This document shows, one piece after another, positions 6,541-12,002 of a stretch of DNA of 12,002 bases (positions are counted from its first letter, which is position 1; each line of letters opens with the position of its first letter). The stretch spans positions 1 through 12,002 of the forward strand of contig JBIOWF010000329.1 of NCBI GenBank assembly GCA_044868295.1, read 5' to 3'. This DNA is from JBIOWF01 sp044868295. GTDB lineage: Bacteria; Actinomycetota; Actinomycetes; Streptosporangiales; Streptosporangiaceae. The position numbers and the translations under genes are program-made. The notes beneath the pieces are model-generated. The model was not told the origin of the DNA, made no database searches, and saw only the letters and a list, made by a program, of their open reading frames with translations.

Positions 6541-7383
6541 CTATTGACCATCTCGTGCTGGATCGCCGCTTTCGCCGCCCGCAGGGGGAAGGGACCGGGC
6601 CGCACGCAGTCGCTGGAGCATGGGACGCCTGCCCACCGGCGGCGGCGAGAGGACTTCGTTGACCTTGCTGGCGCCTCGCCTCCGCTGCGGCAAGGACCGT
6701 GCCCGCTTGGCCGCACCCTCGGTCGCCGAAGGCGCGGGCGCGAGATCGTCAGGAGAACCGGCCGCACCCACGTCGAGCAGACCGTCTCTCACCATGTGCG
6801 CGATCTCCCCCATCACCACGAACAGGCCGCGCCCCACAGCGAACGCGATGTCCCTGGGCGTCCGGCGGCCGTTCGCGAGCAGCACGATATCGCGACGCCC
6901 CTCGTCGGGCTCCTCCGGGGACGAGGCGAGTGAGGGCGCCGGTCGAGGCCTGCAGCGAACGGAGACGCCGAGGCGCCGCCACTCGGCCGCGGCACGCATT
7001 CGCCGGCCCGTCTCGCTGATCAGACGATCCGGCTCAAGCCCTGGCTCGAGCGGCAAAGGGGACAGCGGGGTGGCCGATCCATCGGTCTCGACCCGGCACG
7101 TGTCGGCACCGTACGCCGCCATGGCGTACGCCGCGTCGAAGGCGACGGCCAGGCACACCACCTGCAAACCGAGCTCGCCGACAAGGCCGCGCCCCACCAA
7201 CTCGAGACCCAGCCGGCCAGAGGCCGCACCGGCGTCGTAGGCCTGGATCCAGTCCGTCTCGGCCACACGGCCGGATTTCAGCAGCAGGGACTCCGGGCCG
7301 GGCGCGGCGGACGTGACGGCCGCCGTGACCAGGCCATCGGCGAAACAGAGCGATCCACCGGAACCGCCGTCGATGTGGAGCAC
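6541..7383 (-). CDS. DUF4388-like protein paired with Roadblock gene; true 5' end upstream and probably frameshifted
   Basis: The frame reads VLHIDGGSGGSLCFADGLVTAAV (first 23 residues), LLKSGRVAETDWI, and late in the protein RRTPRDIAFAVGRGLFVVMGEIAHMVRDGL. This layout (a beta-rich DUF4388-type domain, then a helical or winged-helix part) is seen in actinobacterial proteins encoded beside Roadblock genes. Homology clearly starts before 7383: the same frame upstream encodes ALLRCREDRFSG, normal for the domain, and is open to about 7506 but has no ATG, GTG or TTG. The only well-placed start, ATG 7496 with GAAGGGG and a -10 element at 7526-7531, is in another frame (MFSGIWRG). A one-base indel between about 7425 and 7490 would explain this. 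The protein would then be about 318 residues. Its function is unknown; a regulatory role with the Roadblock protein is inferred. The tail has poly-basic stretches. Confidence 0.7.
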   Translation of the reverse strand: MLHIDGGSGGSLCFADGLVTAAVTSAAPGPESLLLKSGRVAETDWIQAYDAGAASGRLGLELVGRGLVGELGLQVVCLAVAFDAAYAMAAYGADTCRVETDGSATPLSPLPLEPGLEPDRLISETGRRMRAAAEWRRLGVSVRCRPRPAPSLASSPEEPDEGRRDIVLLANGRRTPRDIAFAVGRGLFVVMGEIAHMVRDGLLDVGAAGSPDDLAPAPSATEGAAKRARSLPQRRRGASKVNEVLSPPPVGRRPMLQRLRAARSLPPAGGESGDPARDGQ

Positions 7384-7494
7384 CCCGGAGAACCGATCCT
7401 CCCGGCATCGCAGCAGGGCCGGTCTGATCGGGCCCGCGCTGTCGTTTCCTCCCAGGCGTAAACGCCCGGGGTTCCACGCCAGATCCCGCTGAAC

Positions 7495-7794
7495 ATGGAA
7501 GCCCCTTCACTTCTCATGTTTCGCAACTATACTTTAAGCCCCAAGTGTCACATCGCACAGCATTGTGGACATCCGGACGGGACCGATCCAGTAGAACGCG
7601 CCCTGTCCACGCTGAAGATCGAAGACTCCATCGAGGACATCCTGATCACGCTGAGCCGCCAGTACCACATCATCCGGGTGCTGGAGCGCGGCGTCGGCTT
7701 CCTGTTCCTCTATGTGGCCCTCGACCGCGAGCGGTCGAACCTCGCGCTCGCGCGACACAACCTCAAGCGCATCGAGCGCGAACTCTCCTTCTGA
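7495..7794 (+). CDS. Short Roadblock-associated hypothetical protein, N-terminal half apparently missing
   Basis: From about 7597 the frame encodes ALSTLKIEDSIEDILITLSR, QYHIIRVLERG, FLFLYVALDRERSNLALARH and a final RIERELSF. This matches, from memory, the C-terminal half of a small actinobacterial Roadblock-like protein of about 120 residues whose members contain IEDILITL, YHLIRP and DRxRANLALARHxL. The expected N-terminal half (DGALGAALVDYESGMxL) is absent, and the first 33 residues here look non-coding. No start has a ribosome site: ATG 7495 and ATG 7516 lie upstream of the best promoter's predicted start, and no ATG, GTG or TTG follows in frame before the conserved part. It is therefore probably a 5'-truncated gene. 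The end is clear and is followed by an intrinsic terminator. Confidence 0.55.
   Translation: MEAPSLLMFRNYTLSPKCHIAQHCGHPDGTDPVERALSTLKIEDSIEDILITLSRQYHIIRVLERGVGFLFLYVALDRERSNLALARHNLKRIERELSF
7526..7533. promoter_or_regulatory. Overlapping divergent -10 elements
   Basis: The bases actatact read as TATACT on the plus strand (7528-7533, with a weak TTCACT -35 at 7506-7511) and as TATAGT on the minus strand (7526-7531). The minus element lies 30 bases upstream of the ATG at 7496 and would drive the DUF4388-like gene. The plus element would give a transcript starting near 7540. The two could not be occupied at the same time. Confidence 0.4.
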
Positions 7795-7838
7795 CCCGGC
7801 TTTCCGACCCGGCTCGTTCGCGGATTCCCGAAAAGGTC

Positions 7839-7866
7839 AGGCGGCCCCGCCGCGAGGCCGCCTTTT
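7839..7866 (+). terminator. Intrinsic terminator after the Roadblock-associated gene
   Basis: An 8-bp perfect stem AGGCGGCC/GGCCGCCT with a 9-base loop is followed by TTTT, 44 bases after the stop codon at 7794. This is the classic rho-independent layout, reading on the plus strand. Confidence 0.85.
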
Positions 7867-7877
7867 GACAAACGAGT

Positions 7878-7903
7878 GGCACGGCGCGGGTCGCGACCGT
7901 GCC
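7878..7903. other. Hairpin in the convergent intergenic region
   Basis: GGCACGG and CCGTGCC form a 7-bp stem around a 12-base loop, just after the plus-strand terminator. No T-tract follows in either direction. It may act as a backup stop or an RNA-stabilising hairpin between the two convergent genes. Confidence 0.4.
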
Positions 7904-7940
7904 GATATCGGGAGCGATTACGGACCATGCGCCACGGTCC

Positions 7941-7964
7941 CCGCCTGACCGGCCAAGCAGGCGG
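7941..7964 (-). terminator. Hairpin downstream of the secreted-protein gene
   Basis: CCGCCTG and CAGGCGG form a 7-bp stem with a 10-base loop, 19 bases past the stop of the minus-strand gene. There is no T-tract, but GC-rich hairpins without one are common ends of actinobacterial genes. Confidence 0.5.
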
Positions 7965-7983
7965 AGACCATGGCAACGGCAGA

Positions 7984-8499
7984 TCACGGGTTGTCGACGC
8001 CGACCCAGTTGACGTACCACTTGAATTCCTGCGCGTGCTTGGGGGTGATTTCAGCGCCGGTGCTCCACCGGACGTAGACGCGGAATCCGGTGGCGGTGGG
8101 GGTGTAAACAGTGCTGGTACCCGTCAACCCCCACTGGTCGCCCACGCCCCCGACGGAAATCGTGTAGACGGGACTGCCGGTGAAGTGAGCGGAGCTCGTG
8201 TCGACATCTATGTAGAGGCCGTGGTCGCTCGCATAGGACACCCAGCCCTCTCCTGGCGCCGTCCTCCCGGCCGCGATCCGCTGACTCGTCTTCGCCGACG
8301 GCGCCGCCTCGGCCACCATCTGCTCGATGGCCGGGCGAACCTCGGCGTTCACGCCTGCCCCCGACGTGAGTGAGACATCGACCGCCGAGGCATCGGCTGC
8401 CGGGCGCACCTCGGCGTACGCGCTCGCCCCCGTCATAAGCGTGATGCCGAATGCCGCGGCAGCGGACAGGGCGACGGTCGTGGATCTAACGATGGACAT
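7984..8499 (-). CDS. Secreted hypothetical protein with C-terminal beta-rich domain
   Basis: This 171-residue precursor starts at ATG 8499 behind a near-ideal GAAGGAG site; the open frame upstream adds 24 residues without a signal. Residues 1-29 are a Sec signal peptide: a short basic start MSIVR, a hydrophobic core, and ASAYA as a type I cleavage site. AEVRPA follows and recurs at residues 52-57. The C-terminal part (about 85-169) is rich in tyrosine, tryptophan and alternating hydrophobics (GLYIDVDTSSAHF, PVYTISVGG, TATGFRVYVRW, WYVNWVG). It resembles a small beta-sandwich seen in actinobacterial exported proteins; I do not recognise a named family. There are no cysteines in the mature part and no catalytic motif. 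A surface or extracellular binding role is an inference. Confidence 0.85.
   Translation of the reverse strand: MSIVRSTTVALSAAAAFGITLMTGASAYAEVRPAADASAVDVSLTSGAGVNAEVRPAIEQMVAEAAPSAKTSQRIAAGRTAPGEGWVSYASDHGLYIDVDTSSAHFTGSPVYTISVGGVGDQWGLTGTSTVYTPTATGFRVYVRWSTGAEITPKHAQEFKWYVNWVGVDNP
8330..8432 (-). repeat. Imperfect 34-bp direct repeat around the signal-peptide junction
   Basis: The 34 bases at 8330-8363 and 8399-8432 match at about 28 positions, offset by 69 bases (23 codons). They encode TGASAYAEVRPA and SGAGVNAEVRPA, so the second copy resembles a duplicated signal-peptide end plus mature start. Confidence 0.6.
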
Positions 8500-8519
8500 G
8501 CGTTCTCCTTCAGCCAAGT

Positions 8520-8543
8520 CCTCTGTGGTCATGACCTCGGAGG
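8520..8543. promoter_or_regulatory. 24-bp imperfect palindrome upstream of the secreted-protein gene
   Basis: A perfect GGTCATGACC core is flanked by CCTC and GAGG; 20 of 24 positions are symmetric. It begins 21 bases upstream of the start codon, just before the ribosome site, between the proposed promoter (8603-8631) and the gene. A repressor site is the simplest guess. Confidence 0.45.
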
Positions 8544-8602
8544 GGCACCGTACGCAATCGATGCCCGCCATGGCGCCTGAGGATGGAAATCAGTCGTCAC
8601 CG

Positions 8603-8631
8603 ATAGTAGTGATCACCGAGCGCATTGTCGT
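8603..8631 (-). promoter_or_regulatory. Possible sigma-70-type promoter of the secreted-protein gene
   Basis: On the minus strand ACGACA (8626-8631) is followed after 17 bases by TACTAT (8603-8608). The match to TTGACA and TATAAT is moderate. It would give a leader of roughly 100 bases that contains the palindrome at 8520-8543. Confidence 0.35.
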
Positions 8632-8643
8632 GAACGCCACGCT

Positions 8644-8838
8644 CCAAGGAAACTCGCCGCGACGACCACGCGACGAGCGCGAGCCGCAAATCGAATGCGC
8701 GCTCGACATGAGCATGGCAAGGTGAACGCCAATCGCCGAACCTACCGCCGTGCAGGCGAACCGCTGCGGCTCGATGGCGAATTTTCGTGCTGGCCGGCGC
8801 CCTTCGGGGCCGGTCGCCTGAGGCATCGAGGAGGAGAA
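8644..8838. other. Upstream region of the Thg1-like gene
   Basis: The stretch from 8500 to 8838 lacks a supported gene. Its left part holds the palindrome and promoter listed separately. The right part has an 8-bp stem CGAGCGCG/CGCGCTCG (8674-8681 with 8698-8705), a second GC hairpin near 8798-8816, and the ribosome site GAGGAGGAG directly before the GTG at 8839. No clear -35/-10 pair was found for the Thg1-like gene, and no tRNA or known small RNA was recognised. Confidence 0.4.
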
Positions 8839-9780
8839 GTGAGCGACAAGACCGCTCTGGGCGACCGGATGAAGCTGTATGAGGCCGTCACCCGAGCCGT
8901 GTTGCCTCGCCGCACCTATTTCATGCTGAGAGTCGACGGCCGCGCCTTCCACTCGTTCCTGCGTGGCGCTGCCCGTCCGTTCGATGATCACGTCGTGGAG
9001 TCCATGAACGAGGTGGGCAGGGCCCTCTGCCAGGAGATGTCCGGCAGCACGTTCGCGTTCGTGCAATCTGACGAGTGTTCGGTCTTGCTGACGGATTTCG
9101 AGTCCACGGGCACGCAGCCGTGGTTCGGCGGCGTGGTACAGAAGATGACGTCGATCGCGGCCAGTGTGGCAACGGTCGCCTTCAATGAGGCGTACGGCTC
9201 GCGTGGCGGCAAGCCGGCCGCATTCGACGCCCGCGTGTTCACGATCTCCGACCCGGTGGAAGTCGCGAACTACTTCCTTTGGCGACAGCGGGACTGCGTC
9301 CGTAACTCGATAACCATGGCCGCGCAGGCGAAGTTCTCCCACAAACAGCTGCACGGCGTCGGAACCGGACAGATGCAGGAAATGCTGTGGGGCGAGCACG
9401 GGATCAACTGGAACGACTACGACCCCGGATGCAAGCGCGGCCGTGTGGTGGTCCGGCGTGTCGAGGAGCAGGACATCACCTACACCGACAAGCGCAGCGG
9501 CGAGGTCACCACGACTCGGGCCGTCCGCACCCGGTGGGAGGCCGAGCCCGCGCCTCACTTCACCGCCAACGCCGACGGCTGGCTCGCCGGAGTCACCCCG
9601 CCACTGCCGACGCTCACCGCCGTCCACGAATCCGCGCGATCGACCGGTGACCGCCGGCCCACGACTGAGGCCGTGGCATTGAGCGAAGCCCACCCCTCCT
9701 CGTCGCCCCTGCCCCGAAATCGGCCACTTCCGGAGTGGAGTGGCCGAGCAGGCGGCGTTCGTTACGCATGTGATCGGTGA
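8839..9780 (+). CDS. Thg1-like protein (tRNA-His guanylyltransferase family, 3'-5' nucleotidyltransferase)
   Basis: This is a 313-residue protein with its start at GTG 8839 directly behind GAGGAGGAGAA; the open frame extends further upstream but is not family-like. Thg1-family signatures are clear: RVDGRAFHSF (31-40, with metal-binding D33), FAFVQSDECSVLL (72-84, with D78 and E79), and FDARVFTISDPVEVANYFLWRQRDCVRNSI (129-158), in the order seen in relatives. Family enzymes add nucleotides in the reverse 3'-5' direction: eukaryotic Thg1 adds G-1 to tRNA-His, while bacterial and archaeal Thg1-like proteins can repair truncated tRNA 5' ends. The core ends near residue 255; the last 55 residues are serine/proline/arginine-rich and may be a poorly conserved tail. 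It is followed after 89 bases by argG, which has its own promoter, so the two are probably not a functional pair. The cellular target is unknown. Confidence 0.9.
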   Translation: MSDKTALGDRMKLYEAVTRAVLPRRTYFMLRVDGRAFHSFLRGAARPFDDHVVESMNEVGRALCQEMSGSTFAFVQSDECSVLLTDFESTGTQPWFGGVVQKMTSIAASVATVAFNEAYGSRGGKPAAFDARVFTISDPVEVANYFLWRQRDCVRNSITMAAQAKFSHKQLHGVGTGQMQEMLWGEHGINWNDYDPGCKRGRVVVRRVEEQDITYTDKRSGEVTTTRAVRTRWEAEPAPHFTANADGWLAGVTPPLPTLTAVHESARSTGDRRPTTEAVALSEAHPSSSPLPRNRPLPEWSGRAGGVRYACDR

Positions 9781-9812
9781 ACACCCGAGCGATCAGTTCC
9801 CTGCCTGCTGTG

Positions 9813-9863
9813 ATGCAACCTCGACCACGGGGGTTGCATGGCCATGCACAAGTATGCATACTT
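9813..9863 (+). promoter_or_regulatory. argG promoter with overlapping presumed ArgR (ARG-box) palindromes
   Basis: TTGCAT (9834-9839) and CATACT (9857-9862) are separated by exactly 17 bases and form a good -35/-10 pair. The -35 overlaps the perfect palindrome TGCATGGCCATGCA (9835-9848); the -10 lies within the perfect palindrome AAGTATGCATACTT (9850-9863). An upstream ATGCAACC (9813-9820) is the inverted partner of GGTTGCAT (9832-9839). TGCAT-type boxes are what I recall for Streptomyces ArgR sites, and argG is a standard ArgR target, so arginine-dependent repression by blocking polymerase is the likely role. Confidence 0.75.
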
Positions 9864-9869
9864 CTACTC

Positions 9870-11315
9870 ATGTCCAAGGTGCTGAACTCCCTGCCTGTCG
9901 GAGAACGTGTCGGGATCGCCTTCTCCGGCGGCCTCGACACTTCGGTCGCGGTCGCGTGGATGCGTGAAAAAGGTGCGGTGCCGTGCACCTACACCGCTGA
10001 CATCGGTCAGTACGACGAGCCCGACATCGCCTCAGTGCCCGGCCGCGCCATGGCGTACGGCGCGGAGATCGCCCGGCTGGTCGACTGCCGGGCGGCCCTC
10101 GTGGAGGAGGGGCTCGCCGCCCTCTCCTGCGGGGCGTTCCACATCCGGTCCGGTGGCCGGGCCTACTTCAACACCACCCCGCTCGGGCGGGCGGTCACGG
10201 GCACCCTGCTGGTGCGGGCGATGCTCGAGGACGGCGTGCAGATCTGGGGGGACGGCTCCACCTTCAAGGGCAACGACATCGAGCGGTTCTACCGTTACGG
10301 TCTGCTCGCCAACCCCTCCCTGCGGATCTACAAGCCGTGGCTGGACGCCGACTTCGTCGGCGAGCTCGGCGGTCGTACGGAGATGTCCGAGTGGCTGCTC
10401 GCCCGTGGCCTGCCCTATCGGGACAGCGTCGAGAAGGCCTACTCCACCGACGCGAACATCTGGGGCGCGACCCACGAGGCCAAGGCGCTTGAGCACCTCG
10501 ACGCAGGCATCGAGATCGTTGAACCGATCATGGGCGTGCGGTTCTGGGACACCACCGTCGAGATAGCCACCGAGGACGTCACGATCGGCTTCGAGCAGGG
10601 CCGACCTGTGACGATCAACGGCAAGGAGTTCGCCTCCGCCGTCGACCTGGTGCTGGAGGCCAACGCCATCGGCGGCCGGCACGGGATGGGCATGTCCGAC
10701 CAGATCGAGAACCGGGTCATCGAGGCCAAGAGCCGGGGCATCTATGAGGCGCCGGGAATGGCGTTGCTGCACGCGGCCTACGAGCGGCTGGTCAATGCGA
10801 TCCACAACGAGGACACACTCACCAGCTATCACATCGAGGGACGGCGGCTGGGCAGGCTGATGTACGAAGGCCGCTGGCTGGACCCCCAGGCGCTGATGAT
10901 CCGCGAGTCGCTGCAGCGCTGGGTCGGAACCGCGGTCACCGGGGAGGTGACCCTCCGCCTGCGGCGCGGCGAGGACTACTCCATCCTGAACACATCCGGA
11001 CCGGCGTTCAGTTACCACCCGGACAAGCTCTCCATGGAGCGGACCGAGGACTCCGCGTTCGGGCCTGTCGACCGCATCGGCCAGCTGACCATGCGCAACC
11101 TCGACATCGCAGACTCTCGCGCCAAGCTCGAGCAGTACGCCAAGCTCGGCATGGTCGGCAGCCCGGCCCCAATGTTGATCGGTGCCGCGCAGGCGGCCCT
11201 GCCCGGGCTGATCGGCGCGCTGCCCGAGGGCGGGGCCGAGGCGATCGCCTCCAGCGGAGAAGTCCCCGGCGACGAGCTGCTCGATAGCGCCGCGATGGAG
11301 TTCGGCACCGACTGA
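9870..11315 (+). CDS. argG: Argininosuccinate synthase, long E. coli type
   Basis: This cytosolic enzyme of arginine synthesis joins citrulline and aspartate using ATP, releasing AMP and PPi. The 481-residue protein begins MSKVLNSLPVGERVGIAFSG; SGGLDTS (19-25) is the ATP-pyrophosphatase loop. YTADIGQYDEPD (41-52), YFNTTPLGRAVTG (99-111) and GDGSTFKGNDIERFYRYG (127-144) match the E. coli-type family, about 447 residues long. The last 35 or so residues are an alanine/glycine-rich tail. Most actinomycetes also have a shorter argG next to argH; no other arg gene is present here. ATG 9870 was chosen from homology. It has no ribosome site, and the promoter upstream predicts transcription starting at or within a base of the ATG, so the mRNA is probably leaderless. 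The open frame upstream of 9870 includes the promoter and is not coding. Confidence 0.96.
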   Translation: MSKVLNSLPVGERVGIAFSGGLDTSVAVAWMREKGAVPCTYTADIGQYDEPDIASVPGRAMAYGAEIARLVDCRAALVEEGLAALSCGAFHIRSGGRAYFNTTPLGRAVTGTLLVRAMLEDGVQIWGDGSTFKGNDIERFYRYGLLANPSLRIYKPWLDADFVGELGGRTEMSEWLLARGLPYRDSVEKAYSTDANIWGATHEAKALEHLDAGIEIVEPIMGVRFWDTTVEIATEDVTIGFEQGRPVTINGKEFASAVDLVLEANAIGGRHGMGMSDQIENRVIEAKSRGIYEAPGMALLHAAYERLVNAIHNEDTLTSYHIEGRRLGRLMYEGRWLDPQALMIRESLQRWVGTAVTGEVTLRLRRGEDYSILNTSGPAFSYHPDKLSMERTEDSAFGPVDRIGQLTMRNLDIADSRAKLEQYAKLGMVGSPAPMLIGAAQAALPGLIGALPEGGAEAIASSGEVPGDELLDSAAMEFGTD

Positions 11316-11369
11316 TCCACCGCGAGCGGGACGCCGCCGCCGAGCTTCGGCACCGGCAGGCCACCATTT

Positions 11370-11420
11370 GATCAGGGACGGGCGGGGACCCGCACGGGTA
11401 CCCGCCCTGATCCCCTGATC
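11370..11420. terminator. Long stem-loop between argG and the TPR gene
   Basis: Nested inverted repeats GATCAGGG/CCCTGATC (outer), GGGCGGG/CCCGCCC (middle) and ACCC/GGGT (inner, 4-base loop) fold into one long hairpin. It lies 54 bases after the argG stop and 19 bases after the convergent TPR gene's stop. Its symmetry lets it terminate both transcripts. There is no T-tract. Confidence 0.75.
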
Positions 11421-11439
11421 CGCCGGCCGATCGCCGCGC

Positions 11440-12002
11440 TCACCGGCGCGGCGAGATGGGCCTGCCCGGCCTTGCCTCCGAACTCGGGACAACGCGTCCC
11501 GCGAGGCCCCGATCCTGGCTGCCGGGGAGACCCACGGCGGTCTGGACTCGCACGACTCCCCGCTGATCAGACTTCTGGCTTCCTGCTGATCTGCCTTCCA
11601 GTGCCTTCGCCTCTTTCGGCCGCCCCAGTTCGCGCAACACGCCCGCGAGGCTGCCACGGCTGACCAGCGTGTGCGGGTGGTCCTCACCCAGCGCCCGACG
11701 ACTCATCGCAAGGACGGCACGGTGCCCGGCCTCGGCCTCTTCCAACCGCCCCAGACCGCCCAGCACGAACGCCAGGCTGCTGCGGCTTGCCAGCGTGACA
11801 GGGTGGTCCTCACCCAGCATCCGGCGGCGAACCTCCACGACGGCGCGGTACTCGGCCTCGGCCTCCGCCAACCGCCCCAGACGGCCCAGCACGAATGCCA
11901 GGCTGCTCCGGCCTGTCAGCGTGTCAGGGTGATCCGCACCCAGCACCCGGTGGCGAATCCCCACAATTGCGCGGTACTCGGCCTCGGCCTCCGCCAACCG
12001 CC
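11440..12002 (-). CDS. TPR protein, kinesin-light-chain type, C-terminal part (gene continues beyond the window)
   Basis: The frame is open to the window edge, so only the last 187 or so residues are seen. Three 42-residue tetratricopeptide units are clear, each of the form LAEAEAEYRAVVEVRRRxLGEDHPxTLxSRSSLAFVLGxLGR, followed by a partial fourth (PKEAKALEGR). The LGxDHPxTLxxR pattern marks the TPR_12 (kinesin light chain) subtype. In actinomycetes this often forms the C-terminal sensor or scaffold of NB-ARC (STAND) ATPases or stands alone. An N-terminal ATPase domain may lie outside the window. The last 55 or so residues are low-complexity and basic. The stop is at 11440-11442 and faces argG across the shared hairpin. 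Confidence 0.85.
   Translation of the reverse strand, partial: RLAEAEAEYRAIVGIRHRVLGADHPDTLTGRSSLAFVLGRLGRLAEAEAEYRAVVEVRRRMLGEDHPVTLASRSSLAFVLGGLGRLEEAEAGHRAVLAMSRRALGEDHPHTLVSRGSLAGVLRELGRPKEAKALEGRSAGSQKSDQRGVVRVQTAVGLPGSQDRGLAGRVVPSSEARPGRPISPRR
11624..12002 (-). repeat. 126-bp TPR-encoding tandem repeat units
   Basis: The 34 bases starting at 11843 recur exactly at 11969, 126 bases (42 codons) apart. A third, more diverged unit follows towards 11717. Such DNA identity between neighbouring TPR units suggests recent duplication or gene conversion within the array. The array probably continues past the window end. Confidence 0.85.

Noticed and set aside
10032..11687. A 551-codon minus-strand open frame antisense to argG
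   Set aside because: argG on the plus strand is unmistakable; the antisense frame has no recognisable domain and arises from codon bias.
1..12002. Insertion sequence, prophage or integron
   Set aside because: No transposase, integrase, terminal inverted repeats or attachment sites were recognised. The pseudogenes look like simple deletions or frameshifts rather than insertions.

Overview
The window is high-GC DNA from an actinomycete. Two things point towards Streptosporangiales or a relative: the Roadblock/LC7 and DUF4388-type genes, and an extended E. coli-type argininosuccinate synthase. The lineage is an inference from gene content and base composition; there is no rRNA or tRNA gene to confirm it.

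Region 1 (1-5330) is a LysR-controlled aromatic-catabolism locus. On the minus strand are an MFS permease and a LysR regulator. Divergently on the plus strand run an FAH-fold remnant, a cyclase/kynurenine-formamidase-like hydrolase, a broken FAD monooxygenase and a two-domain type I extradiol dioxygenase. Three copies of the same 17-bp palindrome CATCCA-N5-TGGATG lie only around the regulator: beside its start codon, inside its 3' end and upstream of the permease. They are probably its operators. Two catabolic genes (FAH and monooxygenase) keep their starts and ends but have lost their middles. The cyclase carries an in-frame array of nine 15-bp repeats. The locus therefore looks like a pathway being eroded or remodelled.

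Region 2 (5400-7870) holds a DUF4383 membrane protein (minus) and a small Roadblock-related module: a Roadblock/LC7 gene and a DUF4388-like gene on minus, and a short Roadblock-associated protein on plus. All three module genes have disturbed 5' ends (one clear frameshift, one probable frameshift, one missing N-terminal half). An intrinsic terminator at 7839-7866 closes the plus-strand gene.

Region 3 (7984-11420) contains a secreted beta-rich protein (minus), then a bacterial Thg1-like 3'-5' nucleotidyltransferase and argG (plus). The argG control region is unusually clear: a -35/-10 pair whose two elements each sit in a perfect 14-bp TGCA-rich palindrome (probable ArgR boxes), placed so that transcription would start at or next to the ATG, giving a leaderless mRNA. 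A strong hairpin follows argG.

Region 4 (11440-12002) is the C-terminal end of a kinesin-light-chain-type TPR protein on the minus strand. It runs off the window and has 126-bp repeat units that are nearly identical in parts.
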